64,000 nt of DNA, taken from Bosea sp. 29B. Its GTDB lineage: Bacteria > Pseudomonadota > Alphaproteobacteria > Rhizobiales > Beijerinckiaceae. The DNA lies in NCBI RefSeq assembly GCF_902506165.1, contig NZ_LR733817.1:1038255-1102254 (forward strand), written 5' to 3'. Of this stretch, positions 33,235-41,892 are shown piece by piece. The translations under genes were made by a program, and so were the position numbers. Within the stretch, counting starts at the first letter, position 1; each line of letters begins with the position of its first letter. The notes beneath the pieces were generated by a model, which was not told the DNA's origin, did no database searches, and saw only the letters and a program-made list of their open reading frames with translations.

Positions 33235-34665
33235 GTGACGCAGACCTGCACAGGCACCGGCGAGATCGTCACCGACATTCCGGCCAGGCTCGACCGCCTG
33301 CCCTGGTCGCGTTTCCATACGCTCGTCGTCGTCGCGCTCGGCATCACCTGGATCCTCGACGGGCTCGAGGTCACGCTGGCGGGCGCCGTCTCCGGCGCGC
33401 TGAAGGAAAGCCCGACCCTACGCTTCACCAATACCGAGGTCGGGATGGCCGGCGCCGCCTATCTCGCGGGCGCGGTCATCGGCGCCGTCTTCTTCGGCTG
33501 GCTCACCGATCGGCTCGGCCGCAAGAAGCTCTTCACCATTACCGTCCTGGTCTATCTCTCCGCGACGGCTGCGACGGCCTTCTCCTGGAATCTCTGGAGC
33601 TTCCTGCTCTTCCGCTTCCTGACCGGCATGGGCATCGGCGGCGAATACACCGCGATCAATTCGGCCATCCAGGAACTCGTGCCGGCGCGGGTGCGCGGCT
33701 GGACCGATCTCGTCATCAACGGCTCCTTCTGGGTCGGCGCCGCGATCGGCGGCGTCGCCGCGATCGTCGTGCTCGATCCGGCTCTCGTGTCGCCCGACAC
33801 CGGCTGGCGCCTCGCCTTCTTCATCGGCGCAGCACTCGGGCTGATCGTCATGATCCTGCGGCAATGGATCCCGGAGAGCCCACGCTGGCTGATGAGCCAT
33901 GGCCGCATCGCCGAGGCGGAGGCGATCGTCACCCATATCGAATCCTTCTCGCCGCCGCAGCCCACCGCGACGCTGCCGACGCTCACCTTGCGCCCGCGGC
34001 CGGGCACGCCGATGAGCGAAGTCGCCCATACGCTTTTCGTCACGCACCGGCCGCGCACGCTGGTGGCGCTGGCGCTGATGACCTCGCAAGCCTTCTTCTA
34101 CAACGCGATCTTCTTCACCTACGCGCTGATCCTGACCGACTTCTACGCCGTCCCGTCCAACCTGATCGGCTGGTTCATCCTGCCCTTCGCCGCCGGCAAC
34201 TTCCTCGGCCCCGTCCTGATCGGCCGGCTCTTCGACACGCTCGGCCGGCGCCCGATGATCGCGGGAACCTATATCCTCTCCGGCCTGCTGCTTGCCGGCA
34301 CGGGCTATCTCTTCGCGCGGGAGATGGTCAACGCCAGCCAGCTCACCATCTGCTGGAGCGTCGTTTTCTTCTTCGCCTCGGCGGCGGCGAGCTCGGCCTA
34401 TCTCACCGTGAGCGAGACTTACCCGCTCGAGATCAGGGCGCTGGCGATCGCGGTGTTCTATTCGCTCGGCACCGGCCTCGGCGGCATCGCCGGCCCCTGG
34501 CTGTTCGGCGCCCTGATCGACACCGGCTCGCGCGCGAGCGTGTTCGGCGGCTATCTGTTTGGCGCCGTGCTGATGATCGCCGCCGGGCTGATCGCCTGGC
34601 GCTTTGCGATCAAGGCCGAGCGCCGCCCGCTCGAAGAGGTCTGCAAGCCGCTGGGAGCGCTATGA
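33235..34665 (+). CDS. MFS transporter, metabolite:H+ symporter (sugar-porter-like)
   Basis: A 476-residue MFS protein with 12 predicted helices. It starts with GTG at 33235 behind GGGAAGG. The signature loop FFGWLTDRLGRKKLF after helix 2 and GRLFDTLGRRPMI after helix 8 mark the duplicated MFS fold. FRFLTGMGIGGEYTAINSAI and WIPESPRWLM match the YdjE/metabolite:H+ symporter branch. It lies between the two paralogous exported proteins in a cassette inserted between flbD and flhA. The substrate is unknown. Confidence 0.88.
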   Translation: MTQTCTGTGEIVTDIPARLDRLPWSRFHTLVVVALGITWILDGLEVTLAGAVSGALKESPTLRFTNTEVGMAGAAYLAGAVIGAVFFGWLTDRLGRKKLFTITVLVYLSATAATAFSWNLWSFLLFRFLTGMGIGGEYTAINSAIQELVPARVRGWTDLVINGSFWVGAAIGGVAAIVVLDPALVSPDTGWRLAFFIGAALGLIVMILRQWIPESPRWLMSHGRIAEAEAIVTHIESFSPPQPTATLPTLTLRPRPGTPMSEVAHTLFVTHRPRTLVALALMTSQAFFYNAIFFTYALILTDFYAVPSNLIGWFILPFAAGNFLGPVLIGRLFDTLGRRPMIAGTYILSGLLLAGTGYLFAREMVNASQLTICWSVVFFFASAAASSAYLTVSETYPLEIRALAIAVFYSLGTGLGGIAGPWLFGALIDTGSRASVFGGYLFGAVLMIAAGLIAWRFAIKAERRPLEEVCKPLGAL

Positions 34666-34851
34666 GGACTCGGCGGACGCTCGGCAGGCGATTGCGCCTC
34701 AAATCGTCACAACAAGCTAACGGCCGGTCTCCCGCGCCGTCGGCCCTTTGTGAACCATCGTCGCAGCATCAGCGTGACGAGTGGTCAGAAAGGGGAATAG
34801 AGTGGCCTCGTGGGAACGCGGCGCCTGGATCGAACCAACTGGAGGCATGAC

Positions 34852-35136
34852 ATGGATCGACGTTCATTCGTAATGGCGCTGTTCGGCGGTCTCGCCGCGG
34901 CCAGCGTCGGCGGCATCGCCGCTTCGGAAGCCGCGCAGCCCAAGATCGCTCCCCTTCCGGTCAAGAAGCCGGAGGAACTGTCGGAGGAGCTGAAGGAAGG
35001 CCTGGACAAGACCGACGCCGACTTCAGCCAGTATTATTATTACCGTCGCCCGCGCTACTATCGGCGCCACTATTATCGCCCGCGCTATTATTACCGCCCG
35101 CGGCGCTACTATTATCGTCGCCGCTACTATTACTGA
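34852..35136 (+). CDS. Small exported protein, LDKTDADFSQ family, Tyr/Arg-rich tail
   Basis: A 94-residue protein from ATG 34852 behind GGAGG. It has a twin-arginine-type leader (MDRRSFVMALFGGLAAASVG), a charged linker (KKPEELSEELKE), the family motif GLDKTDADFSQ and a tail of about 35 residues with only Tyr, Arg, Pro and one His (repeats of YYYRRPRYYRR). The tail is encoded by repeated tattat/cgtcgc codons and so is locally AT-richer than its neighbours. It is a paralogue of the gene at 32831. Function is unknown. Confidence 0.78.
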   Translation: MDRRSFVMALFGGLAAASVGGIAASEAAQPKIAPLPVKKPEELSEELKEGLDKTDADFSQYYYYRRPRYYRRHYYRPRYYYRPRRYYYRRRYYY

Positions 35137-35147
35137 GATACCCCCAG

Positions 35148-35182
35148 CGGGCCGGAGCTTTCGCTCCGGCCCGTTTGCTTTT
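35148..35182 (+). terminator. Rho-independent terminator after the Tyr/Arg-rich gene
   Basis: A perfect 11-bp stem CGGGCCGGAGC/GCTCCGGCCCG (35148-35158 and 35163-35173) with loop TTTC is followed by TTTGCTTTT. It starts 11 bp after the stop codon at 35136 and separates this gene from the convergent flbD. Confidence 0.88.
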
Positions 35183-35201
35183 CAGGGCTTGTCATCGCGT
35201 G

Positions 35202-36566
<1,365 letters not shown>

Positions 36567-36610
36567 GGCTCAGGCCTTCCTTGAAGAATGCAGTCGCTCC
36601 GGCCGGTTCG

Positions 36611-36964
36611 TCACCGGTCGGTCTTGATGATTTCCGTCATGGTCACGCCGAGGCGCTCCTCGACCACGACGACCTCGCCGCGCGCCACCAGGCGCTCGTT
36701 GACGAAGATGTCGATCGCCTCGCCGACGCGCCGGTCGAGCTCCAGCACGGTGCCGGGCGTGACGCGCAAGAGGTCGCCGACCGCGATCCGCGACGAGCCG
36801 AGCACGGCCGAGACGGTGACCGGCACGTCGAAGACCTGCTCGAGGTCCTCCGCCGTCTTGACCGGGACCGGCCCGGAGCGCGCGACCGAGTCGGAGCCGG
36901 AATTATCGAAGGAGAGATCGGCCGGGTTGAGCGGCGGCAGGTTGAGGTCGTTTTCGTTTGCCAT
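36611..36964 (-). CDS. fliN: Flagellar motor switch protein FliN
   Basis: A 117-residue FliN. The variable acidic N-terminus is followed by the SpoA domain: VFDVPVTVSAVLGSSRIAVG, DLLRVTPGTVLELDRRVGEA and VNERLVARGEVVVVEERLGV, which also contains the typical ending. FliN forms the lower C-ring with FliM and binds CheY-P. It lies 6 bp after fliH and 44 bp before flbD in the same direction. No fliM is in the window. Confidence 0.92.
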   Translation of the reverse strand: MANENDLNLPPLNPADLSFDNSGSDSVARSGPVPVKTAEDLEQVFDVPVTVSAVLGSSRIAVGDLLRVTPGTVLELDRRVGEAIDIFVNERLVARGEVVVVEERLGVTMTEIIKTDR

Positions 36965-36970
36965 TGTCTC

Positions 36971-37555
36971 TTACCCCGCTGCCGGGCCGAAGACGGCCCT
37001 GACGGCCTTGTCGACCGCCTCATTGAGCGTTGCGCTTTCGATCGCGATGCCGCCATCGGCCCATTCCAGCCGGCCATCGCCGAGGGCGATGTCCGGCTCG
37101 CCCAGCACGACGATGCGGCCGGCGAATCCGGTCTCGCGCGCCAACGCCGACAGCTTGGCCTCGACGGTCTCGACCAGGCTCTCATGCACCCGGATCGCCA
37201 GGTGCGGCGCATGCCGGGCATGGGCAAGGCATTCGCGCGCCGCATCGAGCAATTGCGCCAGCGGCTTGTCGGCAAGCGCCGCACCGGCAAGGCTGCGCGC
37301 GGTCGCGATCGCAAGCTGCGCAGCCTGCGCCTCGATCTGCGCCAGCTGCTCATCCTGGTGCGCCAGCAATCGCTCGCTCTGGCGCACCAGCTGCGAGAGC
37401 AGTGCGCCCAATTGCTGGTCGGCCTCGCGCCGCGCATGGTCGAGCCCGCTGTGGAATCCATCCGCCCGGGCGGCCTCGAGCGTCGCCTCGTCGACCGCCT
37501 TGCTGCCGTTGCCGCGGAAGTCGGTGGCGAACATGAATTTCTTGGCTGCTGCCAT
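36971..37555 (-). CDS. fliH: FliH-like flagellar assembly protein
   Basis: A 194-residue protein from the ATG at 37555 (MAAAKKFMFATDFRG). It has a long Ala/Gln/Glu-rich coiled coil at about 40-100 (HARREADQQLGALLSQLVRQ) and a C-terminal domain like FliH/YscL (GRIVVLGEPDIALGDGRLEW, ADGGIAIE). FliH regulates the export ATPase FliI. Removing the element inserted just upstream, with one TA copy, restores fliG TAA-T-ATG, which supports this start. The present sequence offers no ribosome-binding site here; an ATG at 37570 inside the element is an alternative. Assignment relies on context as well as sequence. Confidence 0.75.
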   Translation of the reverse strand: MAAAKKFMFATDFRGNGSKAVDEATLEAARADGFHSGLDHARREADQQLGALLSQLVRQSERLLAHQDEQLAQIEAQAAQLAIATARSLAGAALADKPLAQLLDAARECLAHARHAPHLAIRVHESLVETVEAKLSALARETGFAGRIVVLGEPDIALGDGRLEWADGGIAIESATLNEAVDKAVRAVFGPAAG

Positions 37556-37559
37556 ATTA

Positions 37560-37825
37560 GAGGCTTTCATGGGCCATGGATGAGGCTTGGGCGTTGGCGA
37601 TTTTGTACGAGTGCCAGAAGCTTGGTGCGGCCAAGCCTTCCGGCTTGGCCGTGACGAGCGACGCCGCAATCGGGCAAAAGCGCCACGCCGCTGCGCGGTG
37701 AGGTGAAACCGGCCGACTGCGGCGTCGCATCGCTTGCCGATACCAGCGGTATCGGCCGCACAATGCTCCTGGCATTCGGACGGTTTGACCTCACCCAAGT
37801 CTCATCCATGGTCCATGAAAGCCTC
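37560..37825. mobile_element. 266-bp MITE-like element with 32-bp terminal inverted repeats and TA duplication
   Basis: The ends GAGGCTTTCATGGGCCATGG... (37560-37591) and the complement of 37794-37825 match in 30 of 32 positions. TA flanks both ends (37558-37559 and 37826-37827). The interior has three further hairpins: GGCCAAGCC/GGCTTGGCC at 37629-37650, CCGATACC/GGTATCGG at 37737-37755, and a 14-bp nearly perfect repeat at 37697-37710 and 37782-37795. There is no transposase. A TA target and terminal repeats fit an IS630/mariner-derived miniature element. It separates fliG from fliH, and its right end supplies the fliG stop codon. Confidence 0.72.
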
Positions 37826-38910
37826 TAGTAAACCAGCTCGTCTTCGGAGTTGCCCTTGGAGATGATGATCTCGCCCTTCTCGGCAAGGTCCTTGGCCAGG
37901 GTCACCATCTTCATCTGCGCCTCGTCGACTTCCTTGAGGCGCAGCGGCCCGAGGCCCTGTATGTCGTCCTGCAGGACTTTGGCGGCGCGCTGCGACATCG
38001 CCCCCATGAAGAAGGCGCGCATGTCTTCGTTGGCTCCCTTGAGGGCACGTGCCAGCGCATCCTTGTCGACCTGGCGCATCAGCGTCTGCAGGCCGGCGGA
38101 ATCGAGCTTGCCGAGATCCTCGAAGGTGAACATCAGGGCGCGGATGCGCTCGGCCGATTCCTGGTTGGTGGCGTCGAGCGCGGCGAGGAAGCGCACTTCG
38201 GTCTGGCGATCGAAGCCGTTGAAGATCTCGGCCATCATCTCGTGCGGATCGCGCCGGCGCGTCTGCGTCAGCGTCGAGACGAATTCGGTGCGCAGCGTGT
38301 TCTCGATATGGTCGAGCGCCTCCTTCTGCACCGCTTCCATGCGCAGCATCCGGCCGACCACCTCGATCGACAATTCGTTCGGCAGATTGCGCAGCACATT
38401 GGCCGAATGGTCGGGCCGGATGCGCGACAGGATCACGGCGATCGTCTGCGGATATTCGTTCTTGAGGAAGTTCGCGAGCACGACGGCGTCGATATTGCCG
38501 AGCTTCTGCCACATGTTGCGGCCGGCAGGACCACGGATCTCCTCCATGATCAGAGCGACCTGGTCGGTCGGCAGGATCTTCTCCAGCAACGAGATCGTGC
38601 GGTCGAAGGAGCCGGTGATCGCCCCCGCGCTGGACAGCCGGCCGACGAAGTCGAGCATCAGCTTCTCGACCTGATCGGCATCGACCGTACCGAGCTCGGC
38701 CATGGCGCGGGTGATGATCCGGATTTCCTCGTCGTCGAATTCCTGCCAGATCACCCGGCCATGGTCTTCACCGAGGATGAGCAGGATGACCGCGGCGCGC
38801 TGCGGCCCGGTCATGCTGTCGAGCATCATCGGGCCGTCGGAATAGTTCGTCATCTCGCCGTCGGAGTCGCTGCTTCCGCTGCGGGTTGCGATGGAGCGTG
38901 TCGCGGCCAT
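37825..38910 (-). CDS. fliG: Flagellar motor switch protein FliG
   Basis: A 361-residue FliG. N- and middle-domain motifs are MTGPQRAAVILLILGEDHGR, GRNMWQKLGNIDAVVLANFL and NEYPQTIAVILSRI. The C-terminal torque helix region includes TFEDLGKLDSAGLQTLMRQV with the charged residues that interact with the stator. The extended N-terminus (about 30 residues) is longer than usual. The stop codon TAG is formed at the edge of the adjacent inserted element; without the insertion it would be TAA. It lies 14 bp after fliF. Confidence 0.93.
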   Translation of the reverse strand: MAATRSIATRSGSSDSDGEMTNYSDGPMMLDSMTGPQRAAVILLILGEDHGRVIWQEFDDEEIRIITRAMAELGTVDADQVEKLMLDFVGRLSSAGAITGSFDRTISLLEKILPTDQVALIMEEIRGPAGRNMWQKLGNIDAVVLANFLKNEYPQTIAVILSRIRPDHSANVLRNLPNELSIEVVGRMLRMEAVQKEALDHIENTLRTEFVSTLTQTRRRDPHEMMAEIFNGFDRQTEVRFLAALDATNQESAERIRALMFTFEDLGKLDSAGLQTLMRQVDKDALARALKGANEDMRAFFMGAMSQRAAKVLQDDIQGLGPLRLKEVDEAQMKMVTLAKDLAEKGEIIISKGNSEDELVY

Positions 38911-38924
38911 GGTTCAGGCTCCCG

Positions 38925-40613
38925 TCACGCTGGTGCTTTCTCGTGGATCCAGCTGCGCAGCACCGCGACGGAATCCGCCGGGTTCTGCGCGACCATGGCG
39001 CCGATCTTCTCGACCGACTGGGCCTTGAGCTGGCCCTTGATCTGCGCGATCGCGAGCATGCGCTCGGACGGCGCCTCGACGTCGATCTGGCCACCCTCTC
39101 CGCCGGAACCGGTCCCCGCGCTGCCTGAGACGGACGGGAAGGTCGACGGATCGCCCGTGCCCTGGTCGACGACGACCATGCCGTTGCGCATGAAGCTCGG
39201 GATCGCCCGGAGCTCGCGATCGGGCGCCAGTACCTGCTTGAGCAGCGGGCGCACCACCACCATCAGCACCATCAGGATGAGCAGCGCAATCACGCCCATT
39301 TCGGCGAAGCGGACGATGTCCTCCCTGGTGAAGGAGGTGAGCTGCTGAATCAGCGTCTGCTCGGTCAGGTCCGTCGGCGCCTGCGGCGCCTCGGCGAAGC
39401 GCAGGTTGACGACCTCGACCTGGTCGCCGCGCTGGCGGTCGAAGCCGACCGCGGTGCGCACCAGCTGCGAGATGCGCTCCAGCTCCTCCGGCGGCCGCGG
39501 CTGGTAGCTGACCTCGCTGCCCTGCTTGCTGTAGAGCCCGTCGACCAGCACGGCGACGGAGAGTTTGCGGATGCGCCCGCCCTCCTGCACCTCGGTCCGG
39601 GTGGTGCGCGAGATCTCGTAGTTGACGACTTCCTCGTTCTTCGAGCTGGTGTCGCGCTGCGCACCTTGCTGCTGGCCCTGGTTCTGCTGCGCGCCCGGCA
39701 ATTCGTTGCCGACGGTGACGCCCTCGCGCTGCTCGTTCGAGGCGGAGGCCTCGTTGCGGTTCTGGCTGGAGCGGATGACCTTGCTTTCGGGATCGAAGGT
39801 CTCGGAGCGGCTCTCGATCCGGTTCGAATCGAGCGTCGCCGAGACCTGCACGCGGGCTCGGCCCGGGCCGACGATGCTCGCGACGATGTCGTCGACCTGC
39901 GCCTTGATCCGCCGCTCGATCGTGCCCTGGCGCTCGTCCAGCGCGACGCCGATCATGCCCTGCTCGCCCTGGGCTCCGTCGGCGAGGAGCCGGCCGCGCT
40001 CGTCGACGATCGAGACCCGGTCGGGCTTCAGGCCATCGACGGCCGAGGAGACGAGATGGCGGATCGCCCTGACCTGGGCGTTGTCGAGATCGCCGGCGAG
40101 CTTGAGCGCGATCGAGGCGCGCGGCGGCTCCCGGTCGCGCTCGAACAGGCGCCGCTCCGGGATGACGAGATGGACGCGCGCTGCCTGGACGCGGCCGATC
40201 GAGCGGATGGTGCGCGAGAGCTCGCCCTCGAGCGCACGCAGATGATTGATGTTCTGGACGAAGCTGGTCGAGGAGAAGGCATCGCCCTTGTCGAAGATCT
40301 CGTAGCCGACACCGCCGCCGGACGGGATGCCCTTGCCGGCGAGCTCGAGCCGAAGCTTCGGCACATCGGCGCGCGGTGCCAGGATGGTCTGCCCATCGCC
40401 GCGCAATTCGTATTTGATCCCGCGAGTGTCGAGGTCCTTGGTGATGGCGCCGACGTCCTGGCTCGACAGGTCGGCAAAGAGCACGCCCATCGCCGGCTGC
40501 GACATGCGCAGCATGACGAAGGCGAAGAAGCCGATCAGCGCCAGCGTCACCGCCAGCATAGCCGCCAGCCGCGCCGCGCCGAATCTCCGGAACTGTTCGA
40601 CTAGCCCGTTCAC
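38925..40613 (-). CDS. fliF: Flagellar MS-ring protein FliF
   Basis: A 562-residue FliF; the GTG at 40613 (GGAA 7 bp upstream) gives VNGLVEQFRRFGAARLAAML. It has two membrane helices (about 17-37 and near 440-460), YscJ/FliF ring-building motifs (LFADLSSQDVGAITKDLDTR, GKGIPSGGGVGYEIFDKGDA, VQAARVHLVIPERRLFERD) and a Gln-rich flexible loop near 295-325 (LPGAQQNQGQQQGAQ). The C-terminus binds FliG. A CtrA-type box lies 77-91 bp upstream of the start. Confidence 0.93.
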   Translation of the reverse strand: MNGLVEQFRRFGAARLAAMLAVTLALIGFFAFVMLRMSQPAMGVLFADLSSQDVGAITKDLDTRGIKYELRGDGQTILAPRADVPKLRLELAGKGIPSGGGVGYEIFDKGDAFSSTSFVQNINHLRALEGELSRTIRSIGRVQAARVHLVIPERRLFERDREPPRASIALKLAGDLDNAQVRAIRHLVSSAVDGLKPDRVSIVDERGRLLADGAQGEQGMIGVALDERQGTIERRIKAQVDDIVASIVGPGRARVQVSATLDSNRIESRSETFDPESKVIRSSQNRNEASASNEQREGVTVGNELPGAQQNQGQQQGAQRDTSSKNEEVVNYEISRTTRTEVQEGGRIRKLSVAVLVDGLYSKQGSEVSYQPRPPEELERISQLVRTAVGFDRQRGDQVEVVNLRFAEAPQAPTDLTEQTLIQQLTSFTREDIVRFAEMGVIALLILMVLMVVVRPLLKQVLAPDRELRAIPSFMRNGMVVVDQGTGDPSTFPSVSGSAGTGSGGEGGQIDVEAPSERMLAIAQIKGQLKAQSVEKIGAMVAQNPADSVAVLRSWIHEKAPA

Positions 40614-40689
40614 GTCGTTCTTCCGTCGCCCGGTGTCTGCGAGACCAACGCACAGACACACCACTAGGCAAGTTTTTCCCGGTGCATGG

Positions 40690-40704
40690 TTAGCGCCCGG
40701 TTAA
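40690..40704. promoter_or_regulatory. CtrA-type box upstream of fliF
   Basis: TTAG-N7-TTAA (TTAGCGCCCGGTTAA) differs by one base from the CtrA consensus TTAA-N7-TTAA. It is 77 bp upstream of the fliF GTG. Another TTAG follows six bases later. CtrA drives class II flagellar genes in Caulobacter; binding here is inference. Confidence 0.5.
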
Positions 40705-40757
40705 CGACGGTTAGGAAACGGGACAGTTCGGCTGAAATGCCACATCGCCGAAATGCG

Positions 40758-40783
40758 AAAAGCGCCGGCCTCTCGGCCGGCGC
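40758..40783 (-). terminator. Rho-independent terminator after sciP
   Basis: A perfect 9-bp stem GCGCCGGCC/GGCCGGCGC (40762-40770 and 40775-40783) with a 4-base loop. On the minus strand it is followed by TTTT. It lies 31 bp after the sciP stop and insulates sciP from fliF. Confidence 0.82.
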
Positions 40784-40813
40784 CTCCCGAATTTCTGCAG
40801 ACGCCAGAAGAAA

Positions 40814-41089
40814 TTACTGGCGGTAGTGCTGGATACGGGTGGTGCGCAGGCCAGCGAGGCCATGCTGGTCGATCGACATCTGCCAGCTCAGGAATTCGTC
40901 GACCGTCAGCGTATAGCGCTGGCAGGCTTCCTCCAGGCTGAGCAGGCCGCCACGCACGGCGGCGACGACCTCGGCCTTGCGCCGGATCACCCAGCGGCGC
41001 GTGTTCATCGGCGGCAGATCGGCGATCGTCAACGGGCTGCCATCGGGCCCGATCACATATTTGACGCGCGGTCGCAGCGGCTCGGTCAT
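40814..41089 (-). CDS. sciP: SciP (DUF1153) CtrA-inhibitory regulator
   Basis: A 91-residue protein, almost fully made of the DUF1153 domain: VKYVIGPDGSPLTIADLPPM, then a helix-turn-helix RWVIRRKAEVVAAVRGGLLS, EEACQRYTLTVDEFLSWQ and the C-terminal LRTTRIQHYRQ. In Caulobacter, SciP binds CtrA and blocks its activation of target promoters in G1. ATG 41089 gives the standard start; a TTG five codons upstream is less likely. A CtrA-type box lies 56 bp upstream, consistent with the known CtrA-SciP feedback. Confidence 0.92.
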   Translation of the reverse strand: MTEPLRPRVKYVIGPDGSPLTIADLPPMNTRRWVIRRKAEVVAAVRGGLLSLEEACQRYTLTVDEFLSWQMSIDQHGLAGLRTTRIQHYRQ

Positions 41090-41144
41090 TGTACTCTCAC
41101 ACAACTCAACAGACCTACTGCCAGAGAGCCTAGCCCCGACGGGC

Positions 41145-41159
41145 TTAAATTTTGCCTAA
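41145..41159. promoter_or_regulatory. CtrA-type box upstream of sciP
   Basis: On the minus strand the site reads TTAG-N7-TTAA (TTAGGCAAAATTTAA), one base from the CtrA consensus and with the same half-site change as the fliF box. It is 56 bp upstream of the sciP start, a position suited to activation. Confidence 0.55.
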
Positions 41160-41200
41160 AGCAATCACGCAGGCTTTCGGCATGGCTCATGACGGGTTCG

Positions 41201-41878
41201 TCAGGACGTGCTCTTCACCGATTTGACCTTGTCGAGCGGGACCTTGATCGCGCCGATCAGCAGCGTCGGCACGGTGGTCGAGAAGTCAATGCCGTCGACC
41301 TTGCCGGTGATCTCGGTCTTGACCGTGATCGCCGCGCCGGAGACATCCTTGCCGTCGACAGTGATGGTGTATTCGCCGTCGGGCGCAGTGGACCCCGTCG
41401 AGGTCTTGCCGTCCCAGCTATAGGTCTGGTCGCCGGCCGTCAGCGTCTTCGTGCCGCTGTAGACGACCTTGCCGCTCGAATCCTTGATGGTGACCGTGCC
41501 GGTGCCGCCCTTGGAGGCGTTGAGCTTCCATTCGGCCTTGCCCTCTTTGAGCGGCGTCGCGGCGCCGTCGGCCGTGACCGTCTGGCCGACGAAGCCGATC
41601 GCGCTCGCACCCGTCGTCGCCTTGCTGACGCCGAGCAGCGCGGTCAGCGTCTCGTTCTGCTTGAGCTGCTGCTCGACGCCGGCGAACTGCACCAATTGCT
41701 GGGTGAACTGGTTGGTGTCGAGCGGATCGAGCGGGTTCTGGTTCTTCAGCTGCGTCGTCAGCAGGGTCAGGAACTGGTCGAAATTATTGGCGATCGAGGT
41801 GCCGTTGCCACCCGCGGTGTTGTTCTGGGCGGCCGCAACCTGGGAATTCGACAGCTTGCCGGTATTGGAGACGGTCAT
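41201..41878 (-). CDS. flgD: Flagellar hook-capping protein FlgD
   Basis: A 225-residue FlgD. The N-terminal secretion and cap region contains FDQFLTLLTTQLKNQNPLDP and LDTNQFTQQLVQFAGVEQQL. The C-terminal half has the FlgD Ig-like domain with VTIKDSSGKVVYSGTKTL and YSWDGKTSTGSTAPDGEYTI. Ribosome-binding site GGGAGG. It lies 14 bp after fliK in the same transcript. FlgD caps the growing hook and binds FliK. Confidence 0.93.
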   Translation of the reverse strand: MTVSNTGKLSNSQVAAAQNNTAGGNGTSIANNFDQFLTLLTTQLKNQNPLDPLDTNQFTQQLVQFAGVEQQLKQNETLTALLGVSKATTGASAIGFVGQTVTADGAATPLKEGKAEWKLNASKGGTGTVTIKDSSGKVVYSGTKTLTAGDQTYSWDGKTSTGSTAPDGEYTITVDGKDVSGAAITVKTEITGKVDGIDFSTTVPTLLIGAIKVPLDKVKSVKSTS

Positions 41879-41892
41879 GGCGCGTCCCTCCC

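Noticed and set aside
37571..37798. A longer fliH with an extra 80 residues at the N-terminus
   Set aside because: The extra part is translated from the inserted element's terminal repeat and hairpins and has no protein similarity.
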